From contig NC_021915.1 of assembly GCF_000442645.1 (NCBI RefSeq), forward strand, positions 310,001 through 374,000: 64,000 nucleotides of DNA, written 5' to 3'. The first letter of the stretch is position 1, and each line of letters opens with the position of its first letter. A program made the translations under genes and the position numbers. The notes below the pieces were generated by a model. That model saw nothing but the letters and a program-made list of their open reading frames with translations. It did no database searches and was not told where the DNA came from. Positions 41,589 to 50,100 of this stretch are shown piece by piece. Source of the DNA: Corynebacterium maris DSM 45190. GTDB lineage: Bacteria; Actinomycetota; Actinomycetes; Mycobacteriales; Mycobacteriaceae.

Positions 41589-42446
41589 ATGATCCAGGCA
41601 GTGTCACGCCGCCTCCTCGTCCTCGTCGCCGCCGTGGTGACCGCTGCCGCCGCCCTGGCGCTGCCCACCGGCGTCGCCGAGGCGCAAGAGCGCAACCTGG
41701 TGGTCTTCGGCGACTCCGTCATCGCCAACCCCACCGTCCCCGAGTATCTGGCCGGGGGACTGTCCAGCAACATCGCCAACGGCCAGTCCTCCCGCGGCTC
41801 CTCCGGCAACCCCGCCGAAGGCTGCCCGCAAGGACACAACTGGGGCCGCGGCGCCGCCGAGCGGCTCGGCATGCCCGCCTGGGACTACTCCTGCTCCGGG
41901 GCCGTCTCCATGTCCCCGGGCCCGCAGTTCTCCACCCAGGTCGACACCGCCATCCGCACCGGCGGCCTGACCGACGCCACCCAGCGCGTGGTCATCTCCA
42001 CCGGCTTCAACGACACCTACAACAACGTCCAGATGTCTAACGGTCAGATCATCCAGTCCTTCGTCGGCGCGATGGCCCCGCAGGTCGAGCGCATCAAGCA
42101 GGCCGCCCCCAACGCCCGCATCCAGATCGTCGGCTACCCGTCGATCACCGCCGGCGACCACATCTGCCTCTTCCGCGTCGGCCCGAACGTCTCCGACCGC
42201 ACCTACGTGCCCCAGGTCAACCAGTGGCAGTGGCAGGCCCAGGACATGCAGATCGCTCTGGCAAACGCCACCAACGTCGAGTTCCTGGACCTGAAACCCT
42301 CCACCTCCGACAACCACATGTGCGCCCCCGACGACAAGCGCATGTGGGCCGGACTCGTGGACTTCTACGGCGGACCGGGCAACCTGCCCTTCCACGTCAA
42401 CGACCGCGGCCACGCCCACGTCGCGCACGTGATCGCACACAGCTAA
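41589..42446 (+). CDS. Secreted SGNH/GDSL hydrolase (1)
   Basis: A 285-residue exported hydrolase. The signal peptide (RRLLVLVAAVVTAAAALALP, likely cut after GVAEA, about residue 32) is followed by VVFGDSVIAN with nucleophile Ser about 43. The conserved Asn lies in STGFNDTYNN, and the His in NDRGHAHVAHV (DxxH). Several Cys suggest disulfides. The family includes lipases and cell-wall esterases, so an envelope lipid or ester is likely. The ATG at 41589 follows AGGAG. It is a paralogue of the gene at 44549-45319. Confidence 0.85.
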   Translation: MIQAVSRRLLVLVAAVVTAAAALALPTGVAEAQERNLVVFGDSVIANPTVPEYLAGGLSSNIANGQSSRGSSGNPAEGCPQGHNWGRGAAERLGMPAWDYSCSGAVSMSPGPQFSTQVDTAIRTGGLTDATQRVVISTGFNDTYNNVQMSNGQIIQSFVGAMAPQVERIKQAAPNARIQIVGYPSITAGDHICLFRVGPNVSDRTYVPQVNQWQWQAQDMQIALANATNVEFLDLKPSTSDNHMCAPDDKRMWAGLVDFYGGPGNLPFHVNDRGHAHVAHVIAHS

Positions 42447-42498
42447 AAGCCGGGCGCCGCGGTTAAGCTGGGGAAAACCACACTCTTAAGGGGCGATC

Positions 42499-44499
42499 AT
42501 GACCACCCGGCAACCGACACTGGGATCCCGCAGCAAACGCATCATCGACCACGACGGACTGCAGTTCCGCGACCTCGACGGCGACGGGAAGCTGACCCCC
42601 TACGAGGACTGGCGCCTGCCGGCGGGCGAGCGCGCCGCCGACCTCGTGGGACGCATGACCCCGCAGGAAAAGGCGGGGCTCATGGTCATCGGCTCGCACC
42701 ACCCCGGCTACTCCGGCTTCCTGCCGAACCCGAGCGACGAGCTGCTCAACCCCGAGGACGTCTGGCGCGACGCCAACCCGATCACCTCCCAGCCCTACCC
42801 GGAGCCGGTGCTGGTGACCTCGTCCACGGACAACGCCATCAACCTGCGCCACCAGCGCTTCCTCATCTGCCGTGACAACCTGGCCCCGAAGGAGCTGGCG
42901 GTCTGGACCAACGCGGTGCAGGAGGTCGCCGAGAACTCCCGGCTGGGCATCCCCGTCAGCTTCGCCTCCAACCCGCGCAACCACGTGGCGTTGGTCGCCC
43001 AGTTCGGCGTCAATGAATCCGCCGGCGTGTTCTCCGAATGGCCGAACGAACTCGGCCTGGCCGCACTCGACGACGCCGAGCTGATGGAGACCTTCGGCGC
43101 GGAGATCGCGAAGGAATGGCGCGCCGGCGGCATCCACAAGCTCTACGGCTACATGGCCGACGTCGCCTCCGAACCGCGCTGGTCGCGCTTCAACGGCACC
43201 TTCGGCGAAGACCCTGGGCTGGCCAGCGACTACACGGCGGCCGTGGTCCGCGGCATGCAGGGAGAGAAGCTTTCCGACGCCTCCGTGGCCACCACCATCA
43301 AGCACTTCCCGGGCGGCGGCGTGCGCCTCGACGGCCACGACCCGCACTTCGAGTGGGGCCAGACCAACGAATACCCCACCGAGGATGCCCTGGCGACGTA
43401 TCACCTGCCGCCCTTCCAGGCGGCCGTCGACGCCGGCGCCTCCTCGATCATGCCGTACTACGCCAAGCCGGTGAACAGCTCCGCCACCCAGCTGCCCGCC
43501 GAGCAGTGGGCCGGGCCGGGCCGGCAGTTCGCCGAGGTCGCCTTCGCCTACGACCCCATCTTCTTGGCCACCATCCTGCGCGAGCAGATGGGGCATGCCG
43601 GTTACGTCAACTCCGACTCCGGCATCATCGACGCCATGCCCTGGGGCGTGGAGGAGCTGAGCAAACCCGAGCGCTTCGCCGCGGCCGTCAAGGCGGGCAC
43701 GGACATTTTCTCCGACATGGCCGATCCCACCGAGCTGAACAAGGCCTACGAACAAGGCCTGCTCGCCGACGCCGACCTCGACCGCGCCTGCACCCGCCTG
43801 CTGACCGAACTTTTCGAGCTGGGGCTCTTCGATAACCCCTACGTCGACGAAGACGCCGCCGCCGAGATCATCGGCGCCGAGGAGATCTCCGCGCTGGGCG
43901 CCAAGGCCCAGCGACAGTCCGTCACCCTGCTGCGCACCGGCGAGATCCTGCCGCTGCGCCCGAACACGAAGATCTACGCCTATGCCACCGGCCGCACCCA
44001 GATCGACTCGGTGCAGGAAAAGCTGGCGGCGGCCGTCGAGAAGTTCGGCGCCACGCTGGTGGACGCCCCAGAGGAAGCCGACCTGGCGATCGTCTGGGCG
44101 CGCCCGGAGATCGCGCTGTTCGAAGACGACCGCGAGGGCGTGGCCCTGTCCGTCGACCCGGGCGACAACGGCGTCGACGTCGAGCGCGTCGTCGAGATCG
44201 AGAAGACCGTACCCACCCTGCTGGCCGTCAACATGACCAACCCGTGGCTGCTCGCCGAGATCGAACCAGGCGCCGCGGCGGTGGTCGCCACCTTCGAGAT
44301 CACCCCGGAGAACCTTCTGCGCTCCCTGGCGGGCGAGGACGGCGGCCCGCAGGGCACGCTGCCGCTGACCGTGCCACGCTCCGCGCAGGCCATCGCGGAT
44401 TCCCCACGCGACGTGCCCGGCAAGTTCTGCGGCGAGGACTACGTCTACCTTGACCGCGACGGGGTGGCCTACTCCTACGGACACGGGTTGCGCTACTAG
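42499..44499 (+). CDS. Glycoside hydrolase family 3 enzyme
   Basis: A 666-residue GH3 enzyme. The N-terminal loop DLDGDGKLTPYE (residues 25-36) has the ligand pattern of an EF-hand calcium site and is seen in many GH3 proteins. The (alpha/beta)8 domain has TIKHFPGGG and nucleophile Asp about 373 in GYVNSDSGII; the C-terminal sandwich domain follows. No signal peptide is visible, so it probably acts in the cytoplasm on a beta-glucoside or similar substrate. It lies between two secreted SGNH hydrolase genes and 52 bp after the first. Confidence 0.88.
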   Translation: MTTRQPTLGSRSKRIIDHDGLQFRDLDGDGKLTPYEDWRLPAGERAADLVGRMTPQEKAGLMVIGSHHPGYSGFLPNPSDELLNPEDVWRDANPITSQPYPEPVLVTSSTDNAINLRHQRFLICRDNLAPKELAVWTNAVQEVAENSRLGIPVSFASNPRNHVALVAQFGVNESAGVFSEWPNELGLAALDDAELMETFGAEIAKEWRAGGIHKLYGYMADVASEPRWSRFNGTFGEDPGLASDYTAAVVRGMQGEKLSDASVATTIKHFPGGGVRLDGHDPHFEWGQTNEYPTEDALATYHLPPFQAAVDAGASSIMPYYAKPVNSSATQLPAEQWAGPGRQFAEVAFAYDPIFLATILREQMGHAGYVNSDSGIIDAMPWGVEELSKPERFAAAVKAGTDIFSDMADPTELNKAYEQGLLADADLDRACTRLLTELFELGLFDNPYVDEDAAAEIIGAEEISALGAKAQRQSVTLLRTGEILPLRPNTKIYAYATGRTQIDSVQEKLAAAVEKFGATLVDAPEEADLAIVWARPEIALFEDDREGVALSVDPGDNGVDVERVVEIEKTVPTLLAVNMTNPWLLAEIEPGAAAVVATFEITPENLLRSLAGEDGGPQGTLPLTVPRSAQAIADSPRDVPGKFCGEDYVYLDRDGVAYSYGHGLRY

Positions 44500-44548
44500 C
44501 GACGCCCGATTGGCGCGGGCTGCCTGGCCCCGGCGAAGATGAGATCTT

Positions 44549-45319
44549 ATGACTCGTCTTCTCGCCGTGGTGTTGGCGGCGCTTCTTCTCGCTATCCCTG
44601 CGCCCGCGCACGCCAGGACGCTGGTTCTCTTCGGCGATTCCGTGCCCGCCGACCCACCCCTGCGCGACTATGTGGCCAGCGAGCTCGGCTCCTCCGGCCA
44701 CACCGACTGCCCCACCTCCGGGGACAACTACGGGGTGCGCACAGCTGAGGGGCTGGGCCTACAGGCGCAGGATTTCTCCTGCTCCGGCGCCACCTCTCCG
44801 AGCGTGGTGTCCCTGCTGGCTAACCGGGACTTCTCCCAACAGGTCGACCGCGCCCTGACCTCCGCAGCGCTGGACGGGGACACCGCCCGCGTGCTCATCA
44901 CCGTCGGATTCAACGACCTTTACCAAGGCGGGACGCCCGACAACTTCGTGGCCGCGATGATCCCGCAGATCGAGCGCATCCACGACGCCGCCCCCAACGC
45001 TCGTGTCCAGATCGTGGGGTATCCCACCATCACCGACGGCGACGACATCTGCGTGGTCAACACCGACCGGGTGGTGCGGGTGCATGCCCCGGCCGTCGCG
45101 CACTGGGAGCGCCAGGCACAGCACATGCAGGCGGAGCTGGCGGCAGCGACCGGCGTGGAGTTCGTTGACCTCAAGGAATCGACCCGGGGCCGGCACATGT
45201 GCGCCCCCGACGAGCTGCGCCACTGGTCCGCCATCATCGACGACGGCCCGACGAACCTGCCTTTCCACCTCAACGCCCACGGGCACCGGCACGTCGCCGA
45301 GGTCATCGCGCGCAGCTGA
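44549..45319 (+). CDS. Secreted SGNH/GDSL hydrolase (2)
   Basis: A 256-residue exported paralogue of the hydrolase at 41.6 kb. A short signal peptide (likely cut after AHA, about residue 22) precedes LVLFGDSVPAD with nucleophile Ser about 31. The Asn block is TVGFNDLYQGG and the His block is NAHGHRHVAEV. The Asp two residues before Gly-His in the first copy is replaced, so the catalytic dyad may be Ser-His supported by main chain. Cys positions are shared (e.g. DFSCSGAT, HMCAPDE). It ends 112 bp before the AT-richer cassette. Confidence 0.83.
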   Translation: MTRLLAVVLAALLLAIPAPAHARTLVLFGDSVPADPPLRDYVASELGSSGHTDCPTSGDNYGVRTAEGLGLQAQDFSCSGATSPSVVSLLANRDFSQQVDRALTSAALDGDTARVLITVGFNDLYQGGTPDNFVAAMIPQIERIHDAAPNARVQIVGYPTITDGDDICVVNTDRVVRVHAPAVAHWERQAQHMQAELAAATGVEFVDLKESTRGRHMCAPDELRHWSAIIDDGPTNLPFHLNAHGHRHVAEVIARS

Positions 45320-45431
45320 GACGGGTCGGTTTCCGAGGTCTTTTGCACAGGCTGGGCCGCAGCATCGTAACTCACCCCTGATGCAGGGAAGAGATTCTTA
45401 TTTTAAAGCTTGCCCCATAAAATTGGCTCCT

Positions 45432-45752
45432 ATGTCCAGTGACGACGTTATGCGGCAGTTACGTGAGTTCGCGCGAGACAGAGACTGGGGGCAATTTCAT
45501 AGCCCAGGCAATCTTGCGAAGAGCATCAGCATTGAGGCAGGGGAGTTGCTCGAGTGTTTCCAATGGGACAATGTCCCAGATCAAGAGAACGTAAAGCTCG
45601 AGCTGGCAGACGTGTTGACGTACTGCTATTTTCTCGCTGACCGGATAGGCGTCGACCCAGAGGAAATCATCTTGGAAAAGCTCACCGTCACCGGTGACAA
45701 ATACCCCGTTGACAAGGCCTTCGGAAGATCGGAAAAATATGACAAGCTTTAA
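45432..45752 (+). CDS. MazG-like nucleotide pyrophosphohydrolase
   Basis: A 106-residue all-alpha NTP-PPase domain of the MazG/dCTPase type. The metal motif is SIEAGELLE (EExxE-like) with ELADVLTYCYF (ExxD) after it. Such enzymes cleave (d)NTPs to monophosphates and pyrophosphate; length and pattern resemble small dCTP pyrophosphatases. The ATG at 45432 begins the conserved part; an ATG at 45380 is possible. It overlaps the helicase gene by 14 bp. This region is visibly less GC-rich than its flanks, suggesting acquisition by transfer. A defence role is inferred, not shown. Confidence 0.82.
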   Translation: MSSDDVMRQLREFARDRDWGQFHSPGNLAKSISIEAGELLECFQWDNVPDQENVKLELADVLTYCYFLADRIGVDPEEIILEKLTVTGDKYPVDKAFGRSEKYDKL

Positions 45753-47505
45753 GCTCGAAGAATTTGACTTTGCCTCGGACCGCCTTCCCGAATCGCGGGA
45801 CCAGCCGATGCTGAATAACTGGCCGGTGGTCTACGTTCTCAACGGTCCGGGGGAAAAGGGTCGGGGAAACATCTATCTCGGCGAAACCCACAGTTTTTCC
45901 TCCCGCATGCGTCAACATATCCAGAATGACGAAAAGCGGGAAAAGCTGAAGACGGTGCGCGTGGTTCTGGACGAGACTTTCAACAAGTCCGTGTGCCTCG
46001 ACTTGGAATCACAGTTGATCAAGTACGCGGCGGGGGACGGGTCCAACAACGTTTTAAACCGAAATATCGGGGTAGCAGATCCGGAATATTACAACCGTGC
46101 CAAATACCGGAAGACCTTCGACGACATCTTCGAAGAGTTGCGCGAGGCCGGTGTTTTTCAGCGAACCATCCCGCAGATCACTAATTCGGCCCTCTTCAAG
46201 CTTTCCCCGTTCAAATCCCTCAACGAGGATCAAGCCGCCGCGGCAGTCGACATCATGGATGGCTTGGTCGAAGACCTCGCCGAGGACACAGAGCTAGGGA
46301 ACCTCGTGTTTGTGGAGGGAGACCCTGGCACCGGGAAAACCGTCGTGGCCATTTACCTCATGAAACTGATCACCGACATCGGCGACGGCCGCGACGTCGG
46401 TGAAGCAGACGGTGAAGTAGACATGGACACGGTGTTCTCCGAGTTCTTTTTGCCGGGCAGCCGGGAGGTCTTCCAAGGGTTGAAAATCGCGCTCGTCGTC
46501 CCCCAGCAGTCGCTACGGAAATCCATCCAGAACGTCTTCGACAAGACTCCTGGCCTGAGCAAAAACATGGTGATCGACCAATGGGACGTCGCAGACGACC
46601 CTGACACTTTCGACCTCATCATCGTCGATGAAGCTCACCGGTTAAATCAGCTTGCATCGCAGGCTTCGGGAGTGCGCAACAGTAAATTCCATGAGATCAA
46701 CGAAAAGCTTTTCGGCGGGGAAAAGCCCGATGCGTCGCAGCTCGATTGGTTGCGCGCGAAGTCCCGGCAGGTGATTCTCATGCTGGATCGGAAGCAAACG
46801 GTGCGTCCCGCTGATCTTCCTGCCGAGGAATATCAGGAGCTATTGATGGGCGGGGGAGGGAAAGAGCCGAGGAAGTACCGCCTCTACACCCAGATGCGGA
46901 GCCTGGGAGGCAACGACTATATCCAATACGTTCATGACGTCTTGTCGCCGTCTCCGCCTGCTCACCAACAGGAATTCGGAGAGTATGAGGTCGGGTTAGT
47001 GAATTCCCCCGACACTCTCGTACGGCTGATCCGAGAGCGGGAAGAGGAACATGGCCTGTCTCGTATCGTCGCCGGCTATGCCTGGAGGTGGGCGAGTAAA
47101 AAAGATGCGTCCGCCTACGACATCGATCTGGGGGAAGGTGTGCGTCTTCAGTGGAACACCAAGCTGCTCGATTGGGTCGGATCGAAAGAATCCATCAATG
47201 AAGCGGGGTCCATTCATACGATCCAAGGCTACGACCTCAACTACGCCGGGGTCATCATCGGTGAGGATCTCAAGTACGACCCCGTCGCGCAAAGGCTCTG
47301 CATTGACCGGGCAAATTACTTCGACCAGCCCGGCAAACAGAACAACAAGATGCGCAACCGTCCCACCACCGACGAGATGTTGTTGGAGTACATCACCAAC
47401 ATCTATGTCGTGCTCATGACGCGGGGAATCCGGGGCACGTTCATCCACGTCGTGAACCCCGAGCTCCGGAAGTACATGCGACAGTTCTTCCCAGTGTTGG
47501 GGTGA
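45739..47505 (+). CDS. GIY-YIG nuclease fused to DUF2075 helicase
   Basis: A 588-residue two-domain protein. The N-terminal GIY-YIG nuclease (about 28-115) has VYVL (31-34), IYLGE (45-49), Arg 56, His 60 and Glu 90 (DLESQLIKY), the catalytic set. The C-terminal DUF2075 P-loop domain, related to the Schlafen group-3 helicase, has Walker A GDPGTGKT (194-201), Walker B DEAH (297-300) and VLMTRG near the C-terminus. It could couple DNA or RNA translocation to cleavage. The overlap with the MazG-like gene implies a joint product. AT-richer composition suggests horizontal origin. Confidence 0.85.
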   Translation: MTSFKLEEFDFASDRLPESRDQPMLNNWPVVYVLNGPGEKGRGNIYLGETHSFSSRMRQHIQNDEKREKLKTVRVVLDETFNKSVCLDLESQLIKYAAGDGSNNVLNRNIGVADPEYYNRAKYRKTFDDIFEELREAGVFQRTIPQITNSALFKLSPFKSLNEDQAAAAVDIMDGLVEDLAEDTELGNLVFVEGDPGTGKTVVAIYLMKLITDIGDGRDVGEADGEVDMDTVFSEFFLPGSREVFQGLKIALVVPQQSLRKSIQNVFDKTPGLSKNMVIDQWDVADDPDTFDLIIVDEAHRLNQLASQASGVRNSKFHEINEKLFGGEKPDASQLDWLRAKSRQVILMLDRKQTVRPADLPAEEYQELLMGGGGKEPRKYRLYTQMRSLGGNDYIQYVHDVLSPSPPAHQQEFGEYEVGLVNSPDTLVRLIREREEEHGLSRIVAGYAWRWASKKDASAYDIDLGEGVRLQWNTKLLDWVGSKESINEAGSIHTIQGYDLNYAGVIIGEDLKYDPVAQRLCIDRANYFDQPGKQNNKMRNRPTTDEMLLEYITNIYVVLMTRGIRGTFIHVVNPELRKYMRQFFPVLG

Positions 47506-47513
47506 GTGGGAGG

Positions 47514-48152
47514 TTACGACCCAGAAAGACTGGCCAGCCCCAGTTCGACGAGGTCGCGGCGCTCGACGCCGGCCTCCTCCGCCCAAACGCGGACCAGGCC
47601 GCAGTACCGGGCGTAGTCACCTGCGCGATCGGACTCAAACTCCCAGTCGAACCGCTCCAGCTGGGCCGCGATCGCGTCGGTGAAGATCAGCGAGGGGTGC
47701 TCGGGATTCCCGCCGCCGGCGAAGTAGAGGTAGGCGGTGAACGCCTCCGGACGCAGGCCCGGGAGCGCCCGCTTGCCGGAGTTGAGTGCCCGGAAGGCTC
47801 CGGTCGGATCGATCCCGGCGAGTGTCGCCGCTTCCATCAGGGCGGAGGAGTGCTGGCCCGGGTCGATGGCGTTGACGGCGTCTTTCAGCTCCGCCGGGTC
47901 GGACTGCCAGGCCAGCGTGTTCCACAGCAGGTTCAGGGCGGCGTCGGCGGAAAACGGCGCCTCGGCGGCGAGTGCGAAAAGCTGCCCCCGGGACACCTCC
48001 TCACCGAGGAAGTCGGCGCGCAGGCCACGAGTCTTCAGCAGCTTCTCCATTCCGGCGACGTCGACGGAGGCGGTGTGGTCGACGACGGTGGACTCGTCGG
48101 CGTCGGCAAGCCAGTCGGACAGGGACTCGGGCAATGTCAGATCATCATTCAT
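47514..48152 (-). CDS. OGG-fold-like helical protein
   Basis: A 212-residue protein that I recognise only partly. The segment ALPGLRPEAFTAYLYFAGG and LIFTDAIAAQLERFDWEFES resembles bacterial OGG-fold (HhH glycosylase-like) proteins, whose motif is G-x-FxTKxLYF then pLIxDxxVA. The catalytic Lys position of that motif is Ala here, so glycosylase activity is doubtful. DYARYCGLVRVWAEEAGVE fits the same family's C-terminus. The composition is host-like, unlike the neighbouring cassette. It ends 8 bp from the helicase gene (convergent). Confidence 0.45.
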   Translation of the reverse strand: MNDDLTLPESLSDWLADADESTVVDHTASVDVAGMEKLLKTRGLRADFLGEEVSRGQLFALAAEAPFSADAALNLLWNTLAWQSDPAELKDAVNAIDPGQHSSALMEAATLAGIDPTGAFRALNSGKRALPGLRPEAFTAYLYFAGGGNPEHPSLIFTDAIAAQLERFDWEFESDRAGDYARYCGLVRVWAEEAGVERRDLVELGLASLSGS

Positions 48153-48258
48153 GCCCTCGATTGTGGGGCAAAGCCGTCGGCGACGCACAGCCGCAAGCAC
48201 GTTTGTGAAAAATCGGTAGAATTGATTATGAGTACGTATTGATTCAAAGGAGGATCAT

Positions 48259-49359
48259 TTGAGCACTACGGTTAAGGGCGTCATCGCCCGCACCAAGGGC
48301 GCAGAGGTAGAGCTGACCGACATCGTCATCCCGGATCCGGGTGCGAATGACGTCGTCGTCAAGATTCAGTCCACCGGCGTCTGCCACACTGACCTGTCGT
48401 ATCGTGACGGCGACATCAACGACGAATACCCCTTCCTGCTGGGCCACGAGTCCGCGGGCGTCGTCGAGCAGATCGGCGAGGACGTCACCCACGTCGAGGT
48501 CGGCGACTTCGTCGTGTTGAACTGGCGTGCCGTGTGCGGCGAGTGCCGCGCCTGCCGCAAGGGTGACACCAAAAACTGCTTTGACACCCACAACGCGTCC
48601 AAGCCGATGACGCTTGCCGACGGCACCGAGCTGACCGCCGCGCTGGGCATCGGCTCCTTCGCCGAGAAGACGCTGGTCCACGAAGGCCAGTGCACCAAGG
48701 TCAACCCGGAGGCCGACCCGGCCGCCGTCGGACTGCTGGGCTGCGGCATCATGGCTGGCCTGGGCGCCGCCGTGAACACCGGCGACATCCAGATCGGCGA
48801 ATCCGTCGCCGTCTTCGGCCTGGGCGGGGTCGGCATGTCCGCGATCTCCGGCGCGAAGCTGGCGGGCGCGGCGAAGATCATCGCCGTCGACCTGGACGAG
48901 CGCAAGACCGAGCACGCCAAGGAATTCGGCGCGACCCACACCATCACCTCCAAGGGGATGGACGAGCAGCAGGTCATCGACAAGGTCCGCGAGCTGACCG
49001 ACGGCTTCGGCCCGGACGTGACCATCGACGCCGTCGGCATCATGCCGACCTGGCGCCAGGCCTTCTACTCCCGCGACCACGCCGGTCGCATGGTCATGGT
49101 CGGCGTGCCGAACCAGACCGACCAGATCGAGATCCCGACGATCGACTTCTACTCGCGCGGCGGCTCCCTGAAGCCGGCCTGGTACGGCGACTGCCTGCCG
49201 GAGCGCGACTTCCCGGCGTATACCCAGCTCTTCGAAAACGGCCAGTTCCCGCTGGACAAGTTCGTCTCCGAGCGCATCGGCTTGGAGGACGTCGAAGAGG
49301 CCTTCGAAACTATGAAGCGCGGCGACGTGCTGCGTTCGGTGGTGATTTTTGATGAGTAA
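48259..49359 (+). CDS. adhE: S-(hydroxymethyl)mycothiol dehydrogenase
   Basis: A zinc alcohol dehydrogenase of 366 residues. Catalytic zinc ligands are in STGVCHTDLS, LLGHESAG and the later Cys in LLGCGIMAG; structural zinc Cys lie in CGECRACRKGDTKNC. The NAD-binding motif is VFGLGGVGMSA. The sequence matches the actinobacterial MscR/AdhE group that oxidises the mycothiol adduct of formaldehyde. It starts at TTG 48259 after AAAGGAGG. The partner MBL hydrolase overlaps its 3' end. A TAGAAT -10-like hexamer lies at 48216-48221. Confidence 0.92.
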   Translation: MSTTVKGVIARTKGAEVELTDIVIPDPGANDVVVKIQSTGVCHTDLSYRDGDINDEYPFLLGHESAGVVEQIGEDVTHVEVGDFVVLNWRAVCGECRACRKGDTKNCFDTHNASKPMTLADGTELTAALGIGSFAEKTLVHEGQCTKVNPEADPAAVGLLGCGIMAGLGAAVNTGDIQIGESVAVFGLGGVGMSAISGAKLAGAAKIIAVDLDERKTEHAKEFGATHTITSKGMDEQQVIDKVRELTDGFGPDVTIDAVGIMPTWRQAFYSRDHAGRMVMVGVPNQTDQIEIPTIDFYSRGGSLKPAWYGDCLPERDFPAYTQLFENGQFPLDKFVSERIGLEDVEEAFETMKRGDVLRSVVIFDE

Positions 49360-49984
49360 CAATCTTCGTATCGATCACATCGTCACGTCCGGAACCTTCG
49401 CCCTCGACGGCGGGGAGTGGGACGTGGACAACAACATCTGGGTCGTCGGCGACGACTCCGAGGTCTACGTCATTGACGCGGCCCACGATTCGGCCCCGAT
49501 CATCGAGGCTGTCGGCGACCGCAAGGTCAAGGGCATCCTGCTCACCCACGGCCACAACGACCACGTGACCGTGGCCCCGGAGCTGTCGGAGAAGTTCGAC
49601 GCCCCGATTCACATGCACCCGGGCGACCAGATGCTGTGGGAGATGACCCACTCCGGCGCTCCGGAGGAGCTCAAGGACCAGCAGGTCCTCGAGATCGCCG
49701 GCGCCGAGATGCGCGTGCTGAACACCCCGGGCCACTCGCCCGGCTCGGTGTGCTTCTACGTGCCCGAGGCCAACGAGCTCTTCTCCGGCGACACCCTGTT
49801 CCAGGGCGGCCCGGGGGCTACCGGCGACCGCTCGTTCGCGTCCTTCGACACGATCATCGAGTCGCTGAAGACGTCGGTGCTGGAGCTGCCGGCGGAGACC
49901 GTCGTGCGCACCGGCCACGGCGACCACACCACCGTCGGTGCGGAAGCCCCGCACCTGGAGGAGTGGATCAAGCGCGGTTACTGA
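49352..49984 (+). CDS. MBL-fold hydrolase, formaldehyde-detoxification partner
   Basis: A glyoxalase II-like metallo-hydrolase of 210 residues. The metal motif is LLTHGHNDH (His 66, His 68, Asp 70, His 71), with more ligands in NTPGHSPGS, FSGDTLFQ and RTGHGDHT. It overlaps the 3' end of the mycothiol-dependent dehydrogenase gene by 8 bp. In this context it probably hydrolyses the S-formylmycothiol product to formate and mycothiol. The ATG at 49352 was chosen. Confidence 0.9.
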   Translation: MSNNLRIDHIVTSGTFALDGGEWDVDNNIWVVGDDSEVYVIDAAHDSAPIIEAVGDRKVKGILLTHGHNDHVTVAPELSEKFDAPIHMHPGDQMLWEMTHSGAPEELKDQQVLEIAGAEMRVLNTPGHSPGSVCFYVPEANELFSGDTLFQGGPGATGDRSFASFDTIIESLKTSVLELPAETVVRTGHGDHTTVGAEAPHLEEWIKRGY

Positions 49985-50000
49985 CCCCGCTCTGACCGAG

Positions 50001-50029
50001 CGCCCCGGCCACAGTGGCCGGGGCGTTTT
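50001..50029 (+). terminator. Rho-independent terminator of the adhE unit
   Basis: CGCCCCGGCCA and TGGCCGGGGCG form an 11-bp perfect stem with a CAG loop, followed by TTTTG. It lies 16 bp after the MBL stop. Confidence 0.93.
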
Positions 50030-50100
50030 GTCGTTCATACGGCGATTATGCGCCCCACCACTTAGAATCAGGGAAGTATTTCCGTCAGAAAGAGGTTTCT

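Noticed and set aside
42463..44484. A 673-residue open frame on the minus strand opposite the GH3 gene
   Set aside because: The plus strand has full GH3 motifs; the antisense product is compositionally biased and unrelated to any family.
47506..48258. A third gene of the MazG/GIY-YIG cassette on the same strand
   Set aside because: The plus-strand frame here overlaps the minus-strand OGG-like gene and has no family character; that gene is on the opposite strand with host-like composition.
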